The notes beneath the pieces were generated by a model. It searched no databases, was not told where the DNA came from, and saw only the letters and a list, made by a program, of their open reading frames with translations. Source: Myrmaecium sp. VS I D KN 1 (taxonomy: Eukaryota; Ascomycota; Dothideomycetes; Valsariales; Valsariaceae). From it: 64,000 nucleotides of DNA. The stretch lies in the NCBI GenBank assembly GCA_019775845.1, contig JADQAV010000002.1, forward strand, positions 434,001-498,000, written 5' to 3'. The translations under genes were made by a program, and so were the position numbers. Position 1 is the stretch's first letter; each line of letters opens with the position of its first letter. Shown piece after piece: positions 41,888 through 53,660 of the stretch.

Positions 41888-42648
41888 TTTTCTTTTGCCG
41901 GTCCACGCGGCATTTACTTTTTTACCCTCCTCATACACCCCAAATAATGAAGAGCTCGAGCACAAGCTTGATCAATGCAAGACTTCACCGCTTTTTTGGT
42001 ATGTCTGTATAAAGGAACAACACCAGCCCCACCGTGCAACTATAAGGAGGCATAGTATCGTGGAGCGGTATGCTGCAGACCGGCGGGGTCGCTGCAGTGT
42101 GAAAGAGGAAAGGTCATGATAAAGTGCATAAGCTCCTCCGTCCTTGATGGGCCTAATTACAGAGAACGCGTATTCACCTTGAGGGACACGCCTGAGAAGT
42201 ATTGATTCACTTATACACTGTAGCAACGACTGAGGATATTGTTTCCAGACCGCTTGCTTCCACGAGGATGTCAAAATGACGGGCAAGAGAAAATGCCCAA
42301 AAGCGACGCGACCGTCACCAAAGCCGACAGCACCAATTCAATGATGTGGAAGTCCAAAGTCGAAGACGGAAAAGCGTCAAACGTTTGTAGCCGCAACGGA
42401 GTCTCAACTGGACAGTCCTCAGCGCAAGGCGACAAGGCCGAAAGGCGGGACCGGAGACCCTGAGATCTGCAAACCGTCCAAACAAGACTACTCGATGCGA
42501 GACGCCGTTGGGGTTTCAGTAGGAGCTCGGAGGTCGCTCGCAGTTGGAACAGTTGAACCACCTCGTCCTTCCGAACACACTTCCCTGCCGGGCAACAGCT
42601 GTCTCCTTTCCCTACCCGCATCTCTCTACACCTCGTTTGTTGCAAGCC
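41888..42648. other. Intergenic, 0.76 kb
   Basis: Space between the tRNA and coronin. It begins with the tRNA's T-rich terminator; the coronin leader is pyrimidine-rich from about 42540. No gene is seen. Confidence 0.5.
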
Positions 42649-44909
42649 ATGTCCGGCCGATTCGTGAGAGCGTCCAAATACCGTGAGTACCTTCCCCTCC
42701 GCCACCTGTCGAGCTGATCCCTGATGCGCTTATCTTAGGACACGTCTTTGGACGGTCAACAAAGAAGGTATCGCTCTCGCCCTCGAACGCAATACGGGTG
42801 CCATGTGGACAACCACTCACTGCGTATGCTCGGATTAGGAACAATGCTACGATAACTTGCACATTTCCAAAAATGCTTGGGACAGCAACATCATCAAGGT
42901 CCGTTGATACCGCATCTCCGTGGCAACGACACTCACAGCAACCAGGCAAACCCGCAATACCTGTCGGTCAATTGGGAGTCTAGCGGCGGTGGTGCTTTCG
43001 CCGTCATTCCTCTGAACGAGAAGGGGAAGCTCCCGGACCAGATCCCTCTGTTCCGTGGGCACACCGCCGCTGTCTTGGATACGGACTGGTACGGATGCGC
43101 TTCCCATCAATTGTCAGTGAGGACGGACAGGAAGGCTGAACGGACGCAGGAACCCTTTCAATGACCGCATGGTAGCATCCGGTTCAGATGATGGCAAGGT
43201 CAGGAACACTCTCTGCATCTTATATCATTCCTACTGACCATCCTAGGTCTTCCTCTGGACGGTACCGGAGGGCTTCAGCTTGTACACAGACGCAGAGGAA
43301 ATCACCGACGTCGCTCCAGTCGCCAAGCTCAGTGGACATACCAGGTACGTAGAGCAGCACATAAACCTAATTGACACGTATCTGACGATCATTCAGAAAG
43401 GTTGGCCATGTGCTGTTCAACCCCGCTGCCGAGAATGTTCTTGCAAGCTCTTCCGGCGACTACACCATCAAGCTGTGGGATGTCGAAGCCCAGTCCCCGC
43501 GTCTCACCCTGAAGCATCCCGATATGGTGCAGTCCCTCTCATGGAGCGCCGACGGCTCGATGATGGTCACAACATGCCGTGATAAGAAATTGCGCATCTG
43601 GGATGTCCGTCAGGAGAAGCCCGCGCAAGAGGTCACTGGGCACCAGGGAGCGAAGAACAGCCGCGCTGTGTGGATGGGCGAGCATGACAGGATTGCGACC
43701 ACCGGCTTTTCCAAGATGAGCGACCGCCAACTTGGTCTCTGGGATATCCGCGCTCCCACGGAGCCTCTTGGTGGCTTCCAGATCCTCGACTCGATTTCCG
43801 GTGTCTGCATGCCATTCTGGGATGATGGCACCCAGTGCTTGTACCTTGCTGGCAAAGGGTAAGGCATCGGCATAACCAAGCGATTGTGAATCAAACGCTA
43901 ATGGGATACGCAGTGACGGCAACATCCGGTATTACGAGTACCAAAACGACAAGTTCGAATACTTGTCCGAGTACAAGTCTATCGATCCGCAGCGCGGTGT
44001 CGCTTTCATGCCGAAGCGTGGAATCAACGTAAGCGGACTCAATCTATATAAGCGCATAATGCCTAACATTTTCAGGTTCACGAAAACGAAGTCCTCCGTT
44101 GCTTCAAGACAGTCGCAGACAGCTACATCGAGCCTATTTCCTTCATTGTCCCTCGGAGGGCTGAGGTGTTCCAGAGTGACATTTATCCACCTTGCGTCGG
44201 TTCCAAGCCCGGTGTCACGGCTGAGGAGTGGTTCAACGGAAAGACCGCTATCCCTCCGAAGATCTCGCTCGAGAGCATCTATGAGGGTGATGAGCCGGTC
44301 GAGGTCGTGGCGGCGGACGCGAAGCCTCCTCAATCCGCCAGGCAAGAACCTGCACCGAGCAAGACTGAGGCCGAGCCTCCCAAGCCAGCTCCCGCTCCCG
44401 CTCCCGCTGCAGCCCGCAGCCCTCCTCCCTCGATGAAAGACAACAAGGCCTCTATTTCGAGCATGGCATCCAAGTTCGCCGACGAAGAGGAGAAGTCCTC
44501 CGATGAGGAGAGCTTCGAAGAGGTGCCGAAGCCGGTGGAGAGGCCTTCCTCCCTCGCCGCGCGCATGGAGGAGAAGACTCGCGGCCCGGAGATCAGCTCC
44601 GCTCCGGACACCAAGGCCATCCAGGAACGGGCCAGCATCGCACAGGCGGCGCAGCCGAAGCCGACCGAGAGCGCGCCGGCGGGGCCGACGCCGACCGCTG
44701 CGGCCGAGGGCATCAAGGGCTACCTGCAGGACATCAAGAGCATGCTGGAGACGCAGAGTCGGCAGATGACGGAGCAGGCGGAGCAGATTGCCAGCCTGAC
44801 GGCGGAGATGACGTCGCTGAAGGCGAAGCTGGCGGAGAACCGGTCCAGCGCTGAGAAAGATGAGCGGATTCGGCAGCTGGAGTTGGAGTTGGAGGAGGCG
44901 AGGTCTTGA
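42649..44909 (+). CDS. crn1: Coronin (actin-binding WD40 protein)
   Basis: Nine exons: 42649-42682, 42739-42767, 42839-42898, 42946-43088, 43150-43198, 43247-43344, 43397-43858, 43914-44028 and 44076-44909, giving 607 residues. Coronin binds F-actin and Arp2/3 at endocytic patches. The family start is rebuilt over the first three exons (MSGRFVRASKYRHVFGRSTK; CYDNLHISKNAWDSN). A seven-bladed WD40 propeller follows (GHTAAVLDTDW; VASGSDDGKVFLWTVPEG; SSSGDYTIKLWDVEAQSPRL; TTCRDKKLRIWDVR). The coronin-specific extension has ISFIVPRRAEVFQSDIYPPC. The unique region is Pro/Ala/Glu-rich, with an acidic patch (DEEEKSSDEESFEEVPK). The last 60 residues are a coiled coil for oligomerisation (EQIASLTAEMTSLKAKLAEN). 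Many introns interrupt the 5' half; several use weaker donors (GTCCGT, GTCAGG). Confidence 0.93.
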
Positions 44910-46110
44910 GAAGTACGCTTGGATAGACTTGTCTCTGCTGTTTGACTTGGTAGTCGAGGAGGAAGGGTGTTTGGGGGTTGAATCGTGCAGGGTTGAGCGA
45001 CTTGACTGTTGTTGTTGTTGTTATTGTTGAGAGCATGGAGAGGTCTTTTTTTCTTGGGGCAGAAAAAAAAGGCGAAGATGGAGCGTGCAGCAGCAGCAGT
45101 AGCAGCTTTTGGAGAGAGTGGCGAAAGAGAGGGAGGTTTCCCTTTTGTGTATACGTATTTTGGATTTTTGCGATTAGCAAGCGGGTTGATGGGATGTTGA
45201 TGTTGATCTGTTGGTGTCTCTTTTTGGTGATGTGCTTTTTTTTCTCGTCTTGTCTCGTCTTGTGTGTTCGGCGTGGGTGTAGAGGGACTGTGGAGTGGAG
45301 ATGCTTGGATAGTTGTATAGAGGGATGTTCACAGGGCGTCTGTTCTATCCTATTCGTGATACGGCATGTGGCTCGATGCGCAGTCGGTATATATATTTCT
45401 GACCGCGCGTACACGGACATCCTCTTCAGGCCCTCCTCTCCTTTCTATTCTTTATCGGTTTTTGTCGTTTTGTTGCTTCGATCGCTGTTTACCTGCCGAC
45501 TTTTGCGGTTCACGTAGATATATATTTGATGTGACTGAAAGTATATAATAAAATCAAGAAAAATATCGGACATTTCCGGTTTTTAAACCAAGGTAAGTAA
45601 AGAATGACAAGCGACCGGACTCATCTTTAAGTATTTCGATACCTCGTCGTCGTCGTCGTTCTCCCTTCTTTTCTGGATGTCTTACGGAGTCCTACCTTGA
45701 GGTCTCCGATGAGAGAGAGGTGAAGGAGCGACGCTGCCCGTGCGCTGGTCTCCATCTGGTCTGGTCTGGTCGGGATACACGGGGCGGGGAACGGGGCGTG
45801 CTTTGTGAAGGGGGAAGGGGGGGGAGGGCAGCACGGGGGGGAAGTGGATGCGGGTGTGTGGGAACGGGAAAGGGGGGAGGAACGGTGATGGGTTTTATTC
45901 AACTTCTCATCAAGCTGTTTATCTATCAGCTCGCTTTTTTGATTTGCAGCGCATGGGGGTTTTCTTTTTGATTTGTATTTAAATTCATTTGCTACTCTCC
46001 TTTTTGCGTTCTCTATTCGTCATCCCCCCTCTATTAAGGGGGAGTGTTGCCGCCCGGAGCAGAAGGATGTTGTTGTGAACGGGAACCGTCGGTCGTCCAC
46101 CACTACTCGA

Positions 46111-46140
46111 CTCCACTCCACTCCACTCCACTCCACTCCA
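46111..46140. repeat. (CTCCA)6 microsatellite
   Basis: Six exact tandem CTCCA units in intergenic sequence. Confidence 0.85.
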
Positions 46141-46383
46141 CTCGGGAGGGTCGGACGGGAGAGGGAAACGAAAGCGGACCTCCAGCTAACGACGGGGGGA
46201 GGACGGAGGACGGGGGGGGTAGGGGCGAGGGTTTGTGCCCAGCTTTTTCTTTCCTTCCAGCTTTCCAGCTTTCCGGCTTGCCCATTTGCTTTCCGGTCAG
46301 CCTTTTCACATTTGATCATTCACCGGCCCAGCCAGTCAGCAGCCCATGCCCCCCCTTTCCGCTCACCACCATTTACACACACC

Positions 46384-47259
46384 TAGGTACTTCCTCACCC
46401 CCAGGGTTTATACTCGAAGAACGGCCGCGGTGGTGGTGGTGATGCTGCTTGACGGTTGACGGTTGACGTAGGTACCACCAAATCCAATCCAGGTCGCCGA
46501 CTGGGTGTCATTTTCGTCACCTGGTCATTATGTATCTATGTACCTTCGATCAAGAGAAAGTTGATGATAATGATGTCGATGATGCATCCAAACACCCGAA
46601 CACGCCCTCTGCGTCTTTTCTTGGTGAATTAACTAACTATTCTCCATCCGCCGGTTTGTATGAGAACACGAACGACTGAGCCCGCGGGACGGAGCGCTCC
46701 CCGTCCGGGTGCCGTGATTAGTAGGTACCTCGATTGGTAGGTACTTGTAGCTATGTACTTTTAAGCGCCGGGGCGTGGTGAGGGAGGTGGAGTTGTACGC
46801 TCAACTGTGGTCGAGTTATGTATGTTGGTTGATGTGCTTGCTGTACAATGTGCAATACTACCTAGCTAGTATGGTACTGTACGTGATGATGGCTGCTTGG
46901 TTCTTCATCCCATGGGGCTCCGAGGAGCTTCAGCTTCTTGCGTCGATGATCTTTGCTGGAGTTGAGGAGATGGTCAGTCAGTACCACTACTAAATACCAA
47001 CTACCACCCAGGTCGTGAATGCATCCCCTTCCTTTCACCACCCCCCCGACTGTCCGTCGTCAAGGTCGCTCGCGCGACGGTCACTTGGCCCCCCTCTTGC
47101 CTTGCTCCCTCCCCCCCTCCCTCCTCCCCTCCCCATCCTTCCCGTCGCAATCCCACATCTGGCGGCGCACATCGCGACCGGGTTTGGCGATGGTAATCAT
47201 CGCAAAGGTGCACTGCACCGCCCATGTTCGCTAGCGCTGCTAAGGGATGTATGTACCTA
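46384..47259. promoter_or_regulatory. Cluster of TAGGTAC heptamers
   Basis: TAGGTAC occurs at 46384-46390, 46469-46475, 46722-46728 and 46738-46744, and in reverse (GTACCTA) at 47253-47259. The first and last are part of CCTAGGTA palindromic forms. Only two other copies were found by eye in the window (165-171 reversed; 40004-40010), both intergenic. Confidence 0.45.
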
Positions 47260-47388
47260 GGTAGTGTCGTTGCCTGATAGATAAGATGTCTTTGCCAACC
47301 TCGCCGTCGTCGCATGTTCCCTCTGGTGACCGGCCGGTGGATGGGATATAGATATGTATAGAGAGATCGAGAGAACATCTGTATGGAT

Positions 47389-47416
47389 TGATGGATGGAT
47401 GGATGTATGTATGTAT
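47389..47416. repeat. ATGG/ATGT tetranucleotide tract
   Basis: Tandem ATGG units change into ATGT units. Non-coding. Confidence 0.75.
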
Positions 47417-47908
47417 CTCGCGGCACCTCCATCCGTGGTGTTGAGCCGGGGTCCCATCAGCTTGCGGGCAAGGTAGCGCCGTCTTGTCATATTAGTTAGC
47501 AGGTAGCGAGATTGAATGCGGCCCACGCCCCCAGCCCTCACAAGCCTCACCCAACGCACACCTCCCCCGATCTTCACCTCTCTCCCTCCAAACCCCATCG
47601 ACCATCCGCCCGCCGGCGAGCACCTGGCCCTCTTGAAGCCGCACCCAACTCCCTCGTTGACCCTCGCCGTCCTTCAATTGCCTCTCCGCCCCCTTGCGCG
47701 CCCGTCGCCAGCTCCGAGCCAGTAAGGTGCGCATTGCCGGTTTGGGAAGGGTGATTACTTCACCTCACCACTGGCGACCTCCCACGTCCGACACCTCGAC
47801 GCGACAACGCAAGGAGGCCCGCCTCCCACATTCTCTGCCGTTCCCGAACACCTTTCCAACTCCTCTTCCTTCCAAACCGCCTTCGCAGAGCCCTCTCGTT
47901 TGCCCCAC

Positions 47909-50039
47909 ATGAGCCACGAGGCCGTGCAGTCACCGGCGAACCGGTCTGGTCGCCCTGAGAAGGGCGTGGCCAACGACACGATGCAGAGCAACGGACTTCG
48001 TAAGTCAAACTCCCGTCCCGCAGCTGAGAGAGATCTGGGGCCTGGTGGCTCTTTTATACGTCCAACCTCGCGCTCCAACTCGCTCCGCTTGGCTCCACCG
48101 GCCGATGAGCTGTCGCTGACCGCTCCTTCACTGTTGCTAGGGCCAACCTCTGGGGGAACCAATTCCACCGACGCTTCGCAATCGTCCAGACTCCGTAAGT
48201 CGTCGCGGGACGCATCGGCCACAGAAGGTACGCTCGCGGAGAACATGGGTGGTACGGGTCCGAAGCGACAGTCCGCTGATGGCACAGCAGGCGGCAACGG
48301 GGAACACCAACGGAAGCGCTCGCTGCTCCATCCTCGTGCCGGATCGCAACCCCACGACGACGCGACGCCCAGCGGCACCGGTCTGAGCGGCGCCACCGTG
48401 GCCGACAACGAAAGCATCGGACGGGGTTCCAAGCGCAGCCTGACGGGTAAGAGACGGGCTCGGAGTAAGGCAAGCAGCAGGACCTCGCAACGAAACGCAA
48501 CGTCCGAGAAGCATCCCGGCCCGGCGCCGGCCAAGGATTCCCCGTCCATCGTGGACTCGCAGACGAAGCCGAAGAAGAAAGGCCTGTTCCTCCTCCTGTG
48601 CTGCATACCCAAAGCTGCCGAACACCACGACGAGGAAGAAGCGCCCCAGCCCAGCAAGAAGGCCGCCAAGCTGCGCACCGCACGCAGCTCCCAACCCACC
48701 CCGAGCAAACAGGATGCGAGCGCGGCGGAATCGAGCACGGCGGATTCTCGGGAGCCGGTTGACGAGAAGTCGGGCGAAGGCTGCCAGGGTGGTGTCGGAA
48801 CGCACGTCGAACGGAGGGGGGCGGAAAAGGGGATCCAAGGAGACGCGACAACCGACGGAAAGGCCGTGGAGGAGCCTGCGACCATTCCCGTGGTCAGGAC
48901 TACAAGTCGTTCGTCTGCCACCAGGAAGTCCCTGGACCAGCCTCTGCCTCCTTTGCCGACACAGGCGGGCCGATTGGACACCGTTGCCGCTGCTGAAGCA
49001 GGTCCACAAGTCACGATTGAAGCGCCAACCCCGATAGCGCCCGAGGAGGAAGACAGACTCATCGCGGATAGAACTCCGGAGCAGGAGCAGCGGGACAACG
49101 ATATTGAAATGGGCGAGGCGCCGCCGACGGTTCCGATATCATCTCACGAAGTCCACACGGAAGGCGAAGGACATGATGAACAGCCTGATCTACCCGCTAA
49201 AGTCGACCTACCGCCGCCATCACCGTTAGAGCAGCGTCAAGCGCAGACTGCGACGGGCGTTGTATCGTCTCCTCAGCCTATCGAGGCTCCGGAAAGCCCG
49301 GTTCCTGCTTCACCCACCGAGCCGCAGCAGCAGAAATGGCTTCTGCCTCCGATCAAGCCAGAGTTCAAAGGCAAGAAATGTTTGGTGCTGGACTTGGATG
49401 AAACATTGGTGCACAGCAGCTTTAAGGTATGTACACATATTCCTGGAATTACGATTTATCTTGTTAACAGCTTGCAGATACTCCACCAAGCCGACTTCAC
49501 TATTCCTGTGGAAATCGAGGGTCAGTATCACAACGTGTACGTGATAAAACGACCGGGTGTGGATCAATTCATGAAGCGTGTGGGAGAGCTGTATGAAGTT
49601 GTAGTCTTCACGGCATCTGTCTCAAAGGTAACGTCCATCAATTCCGCTCAAGAAGACGGTGACTAACTGTTCCCAAGTACGGTGATCCACTCCTGGACCA
49701 GCTCGACATCCATGGTGTTGTTCATCACCGGCTATTCCGTGAGAGTTGCTTCAACCACCAGGGCAATTATGTCAAGGTACGTTCATACTGATGGCCGGAG
49801 AAGGAACTTCGGTTAACATTTTCTAGGATCTTTCCCAGGTTGGACGTGATCTCAAAGAGATCATCATCATCGACAACTCTCCGACATCGTACATTTTCCA
49901 CCCTCAACACGCCGTTCCGATTAGCAGCTGGTTTTCTGACGCTCACGACAACGAATTGCTGGACTTGATACCCGTACTTGAGGACCTGGCTGGAGAACAA
50001 GTTAGCGACGTTAGCTTGGTTTTGGATGTTGCGCTGTAG
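47909..50039 (+). CDS. psr1: Psr1/Psr2-type HAD phosphatase (FCP1-like)
   Basis: Exons 47909-49426, 49478-49627, 49678-49776 and 49827-50039 (introns 51, 50 and 50 nt) give 659 residues. Psr phosphatases belong to the SCP/NLI-interacting-factor family, sit at the plasma membrane and act in the general stress response with Whi2. Residues 1-470 are disordered, Ser/Pro/Lys-rich. A cysteine motif within [14 protein letters not shown] near 225 could be the palmitoylated membrane anchor known from yeast Psr1, although there it is at the very N-terminus. The catalytic domain has [18 protein letters not shown] (nucleophile D495, acid/base D497), [60 protein letters not shown] and the family end LVLDVAL. 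The first intron (51 nt, inside the catalytic domain) is in frame without a stop. Confidence 0.9.
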
Positions 50040-51310
50040 CGCACCAGCGTCTTCCTGTCTCCATCTCCGGCGACATTTCGCGCCGACCTCCAGCCGCCGG
50101 CCCAAATGATCTTGCTTTTCAAACAATGTACTGTTTAATTCCGCCCCTGGCATGACTGGCTCGCATCGCCAGCGCTCGGAGGCTTCTAGAGATGCACCGC
50201 TCTCCACAAAATACCCCCTCCAACTCTTTCATTTTCAGACATAAGGATGGTGTCAGCAAAATTTCGGCCCACAGAATGCGACTCAGGGTTCTGGGGAAAG
50301 GACTCGGCGTCAGGCGAACTCCAGGCTTTTAGGTCGGAAGACAAACCTTCCCCCCCCCCCCGCCCGGCGTGGACGTTTGCGGGCATGTTCATCCTCCTTG
50401 CCGCAGCATCCTTTTTTGCTTCCGTTATTGTTTTCCTGTCAGGCGAAGAGAAAATGGGGGAACGTTGCATAGCCTGCGCCCTTGTTATCTTTAAGCTTTC
50501 TTTTTTTTTTTACTTGCCTCTACTTCCATTCCCACATGTATCTTTCCCTTTTTTTTCTCTTTGCTCTTTGTTTTTTCGGGCTGCTTCACACCCCCTTCTT
50601 TCCCTTTCCCTTCTATCAACATCCTTTCAATTCTTGGATGAGCATCTGGGTGGGTGACAGGGGAGAGACGGATAACTTACTTTTTTCTTACCATCTTCTT
50701 ACTTTCTCTTCTTCTTTTGCTTCTCGGATTCTTTACCCCCCTTCCCTTCTCTTTGATATCTCCTTCCGTGTCATTCCAACTGCCATTCGTGTACAGGCAC
50801 CGCAACATACACACACACATTTCCATTCCCAATCACACACGCCGCACGCACACATCTCCGCCTCATATGTGGAAGGTTTCGCGAAACCCATTTCGCTCAT
50901 CAAGCCTGCCTCCCTCCTTCCCTCTCCCTCCCTCTGCCCTCGACAGATGATCCTCCCCTTGAGAACATTTCGTTCCGTACGGGGAGGTCTGCGGGAGGTG
51001 TACTGCTGGCAGGGAGGAATGGCGCTGAGTGAGCTGCACGCAAAGGTGACGACGCAGGGAGAACTCCCATCATCGCCCACCTCACCCCCAGCGACCGGCG
51101 CGCTGTGAGAAGAGCTGATACCTTTTCTCTATGAAAAACAAACCCCATACCTCTTTTTCCTATCTGTTTCCTTCACCCTTCGCTTTCGCACACGCAAAAA
51201 TAAGGCATATCCTTTCCTCTTCCCTCTTCCCCGTCTTGCTCTCTCTCTCTTCCACTTTCCTTACTACTATCCATCACACATTTCCTTTGTTCACGTTTGT
51301 CTTTTTCAGC

Positions 51311-51330
51311 TTTACTTTACTTTACTTTAC
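51311..51330. repeat. (TTTAC)4 microsatellite
   Basis: Four exact tandem TTTAC units. Non-coding. Confidence 0.8.
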
Positions 51331-51420
51331 CCCCTTTCTCGACTTCGGTACTAGTTTTACCCCTTTTTTTTTCTTCCCTTCTTCTTCGTTTCTGTCTGGG
51401 CGTAACTTCCTGACTGTACT

Positions 51421-51440
51421 GGCTGGCTGGCTGGCTGGCT
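51421..51440. repeat. (GGCT)5 microsatellite
   Basis: Five tandem GGCT units. Non-coding. Confidence 0.8.
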
Positions 51441-52220
51441 TCCCCGTGGGGGTTTTTGTTTCTTCTTCTGTTCCCCTTTCTTCTTTTTCTTTTTCCTTTT
51501 CTTTTTCTGTTCTTTGTGGTAGGCAGGCAAGATATACATACATACATATCATATTGGATTATCATATTATCTTATTATCATACTATTCATATTGTTTTAA
51601 GGAATTCGTCGGTGGTGGGTTGGTTGCGGATATGTGGTTGCGTGGGGACGTGAGTGGGTGTATGTTTATGTTTATATAATATGTATATGCTGCCAGCCTT
51701 TTTCTCTTCCTGCTTCTTTCTAACGGAGGTCGGAAAAGAGGAGTATAGTATATCTTATTTATGTGTATGATATATATAAGGCTGTCATTAGTCTGCGGAT
51801 ATTTTATCATCAATTTCGGGGAATATGTTCCTCGCCTTGCTGGCTGGGCCCCTGCGATGTTTCTCGGAGCGGAGGCTAGCTTGCGGGGGGCAAGCGGTAA
51901 CGAAGGCGGGAACCACGGATCAACCGTCATCGCGGCTCTGACGATTGGGGGGGAAGTGGATGCAGGGCGGCGGCGAGCAACGCTGCTCTCCGCCAGTCAC
52001 GACCTTTTTTACGTGACATCTGAACTACTGTCTCTCTTTTCCACATACAACACAACACAACACAACAACACCCTTGGAACCTCAGGCGACGACGAACACC
52101 AACGACCCTTCTTCCCCGACTTTCGTGATACCTGACGATCGACACCACCACCTCCTCGCTCTCGACATCCGCGAACCCCCGCCACGCCAACTGCAGATCT
52201 CCCCATTTTCCTCTCCGAAC

Positions 52221-53660
52221 ATGGACCCTGAAACTGCGCCTGTGAAGGCTGAAGCGGGTGGCAGTGGCGAGAGGCCCGCGGAGGAGAGGACACAGCAGCA
52301 GGAGGCTGAACAGAAGCAAGAGCAGCATGTGGAAGTGCGGGAGAAGCAACAGCAGCAGCAGCAGCAGCAAGAAGGAGAGCACGCCACCACCACCACCACC
52401 GAACCGCCGCGAGCAGCTCACATCCCGCTCCGGGATAGCAAGGGCTGGGACGGCAAGCTACGGATCGACAAGTCGGAGGGGAAATCCGCCGTGCTGGCGA
52501 ACCCAGAAGCGCTCAGCGACGCGGAACACTCGGACGAGGAAGCGGCGGGGCCGGCGCCGGAGGTCATCGCCGCGGACGAGGACCTGCTGGACGAGTACTC
52601 GGAGAGCGAGGACGACATCAACCTGGTGCACTGCCGGATCCAATCGATCCCGGCGCTGCGGCTGGAGCGGTTCCGGCAGGTGCGCACGCTCTGCCTCCGA
52701 CAGAACCAGATCACCGCCATCGAGCTTCCCGCGCAGCTCGCGGCCACGCTGACCGAGCTGGACCTGTACGACAACCTGATCGCGCACGTGCGCGGCCTCG
52801 AGCCGTTCACCGAGCTCACCACGCTGGACCTGAGCTTCAACAAGATCAAGCATGTTAAGCGGATTGAACACCTGACGAAGCTGAAGGAGCTGTTCTTTGT
52901 GCAGAATAAGATTAGTCGGATTGAGGGTTTGGATGGGCTGACGGAGCTGCGCAACCTTGAGCTTGGCGCTAATCGGATCCGCGAGATTGAGGGCTTGGAG
53001 AGCTTGACGAAGTTGGAGGAGTTGTGGTTGGGGAAGAATAAGATCACGGAGATTAAGGTATGTCTTTCGGTTGACTACTCCACAGGAGATACTTCTGGGC
53101 ATGTCTGCTATGTACGCGGTTGAGCGATATATACTAATTACCCAACCCCATCCCAGGGCCTCAACACCCTCACCAACCTCCGCGTCCTTGCCATGCCCTC
53201 CAACCGGCTCACCCACCTCTCCGGCCTCGACTCCCTCACCAACCTCGAGGAGCTGCACGTCTCGCACAACCTGCTCAAGGAGATCTCCGGGCTGGAGCAC
53301 AACACGAACCTGCGCGTGATCGACATCAGCGCCAACAAAGACATCGCCCACCTGGAAAACCTGTCGCACCTCCGTCGGCTGGAGGAGCTGTGGGCGAGCA
53401 ACTGCGGCCTCGCGGACTTCGGGGAGGTCGAGCGCGAGCTCCGCGACAAGGAGCACCTGGAGACGGTGTACTTTGAGGGCAACCCGCTGCAGACGCGCCA
53501 GCCGGCGCTGTATCGGAATAAGGTCCGCTTGGCGCTGCCGCAGATTAGGCAGATTGATGCTAGTATGTTTTTTTTCCCCCTTGCGATCCTCTCCCTGCAA
53601 TGCTTTGTTGTTTTTATCAGTGCTAATATGATCTATTTAGCGTATGTCACCGTGTCGTGA
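52221..53660 (+). CDS. sds22: Sds22-type protein phosphatase 1 regulator (LRR)
   Basis: Exons 52221-53057, 53157-53562 and 53641-53660 (introns of 99 and 78 nt) give 420 residues. Sds22 is a nuclear regulatory subunit of PP1 needed for exit from mitosis. The N-terminal 130 residues are acidic and contain Gln8 and Thr5 runs. SDS22-type leucine-rich repeats follow (LEPFTELTTLDLSFNKIKHV; LTKLKELFFVQNKISRIEGL; LTELRNLELGANRIREIEGL; LTNLEELHVSHNLLKEISGL), about ten to eleven units, ending with the LRR cap (FEGNPLQTRQPALYRNKVRL) and QIDATYVTVS. The tiny last exon (20 nt) is chosen because it gives the family ending QIDAT. Intron 2 is in frame without a stop. Confidence 0.92.

Larger units (their letters stand above)
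44910..47908. other. Intergenic, 3.0 kb, repeat-rich
   Basis: The longest gene-free stretch of the window. It holds TTG triplets near 45010, G-rich tracts near 45810-45880, (CTCCA)6 at 46111-46140, five TAGGTAC heptamers between 46384 and 47259, and ATGG/ATGT repeats at 47389-47416. From about 47520 it is C-rich and is probably the leader of the phosphatase gene. I find no convincing coding frame; an unannotated ncRNA or long 5' UTR is possible. Confidence 0.5.
50040..52220. other. Intergenic, 2.2 kb, pyrimidine-rich
   Basis: No gene is seen. C/T-rich sequence fills 50340-51530, with (TTTAC)4 at 51311-51330 and (GGCT)5 at 51421-51440, then TATATA-rich sequence at 51670-51780. The last 200 bp are the ACACAACACAAC-rich leader of sds22. 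The reading frame upstream of the sds22 ATG is open to 52074 but has no ATG. Confidence 0.55.

Noticed and set aside
47755-49098. 447-codon minus-strand frame opposite the phosphatase N-terminus
   Set aside because: Overlaps the clear plus-strand gene; Ser/Pro/Cys-rich, no domain.
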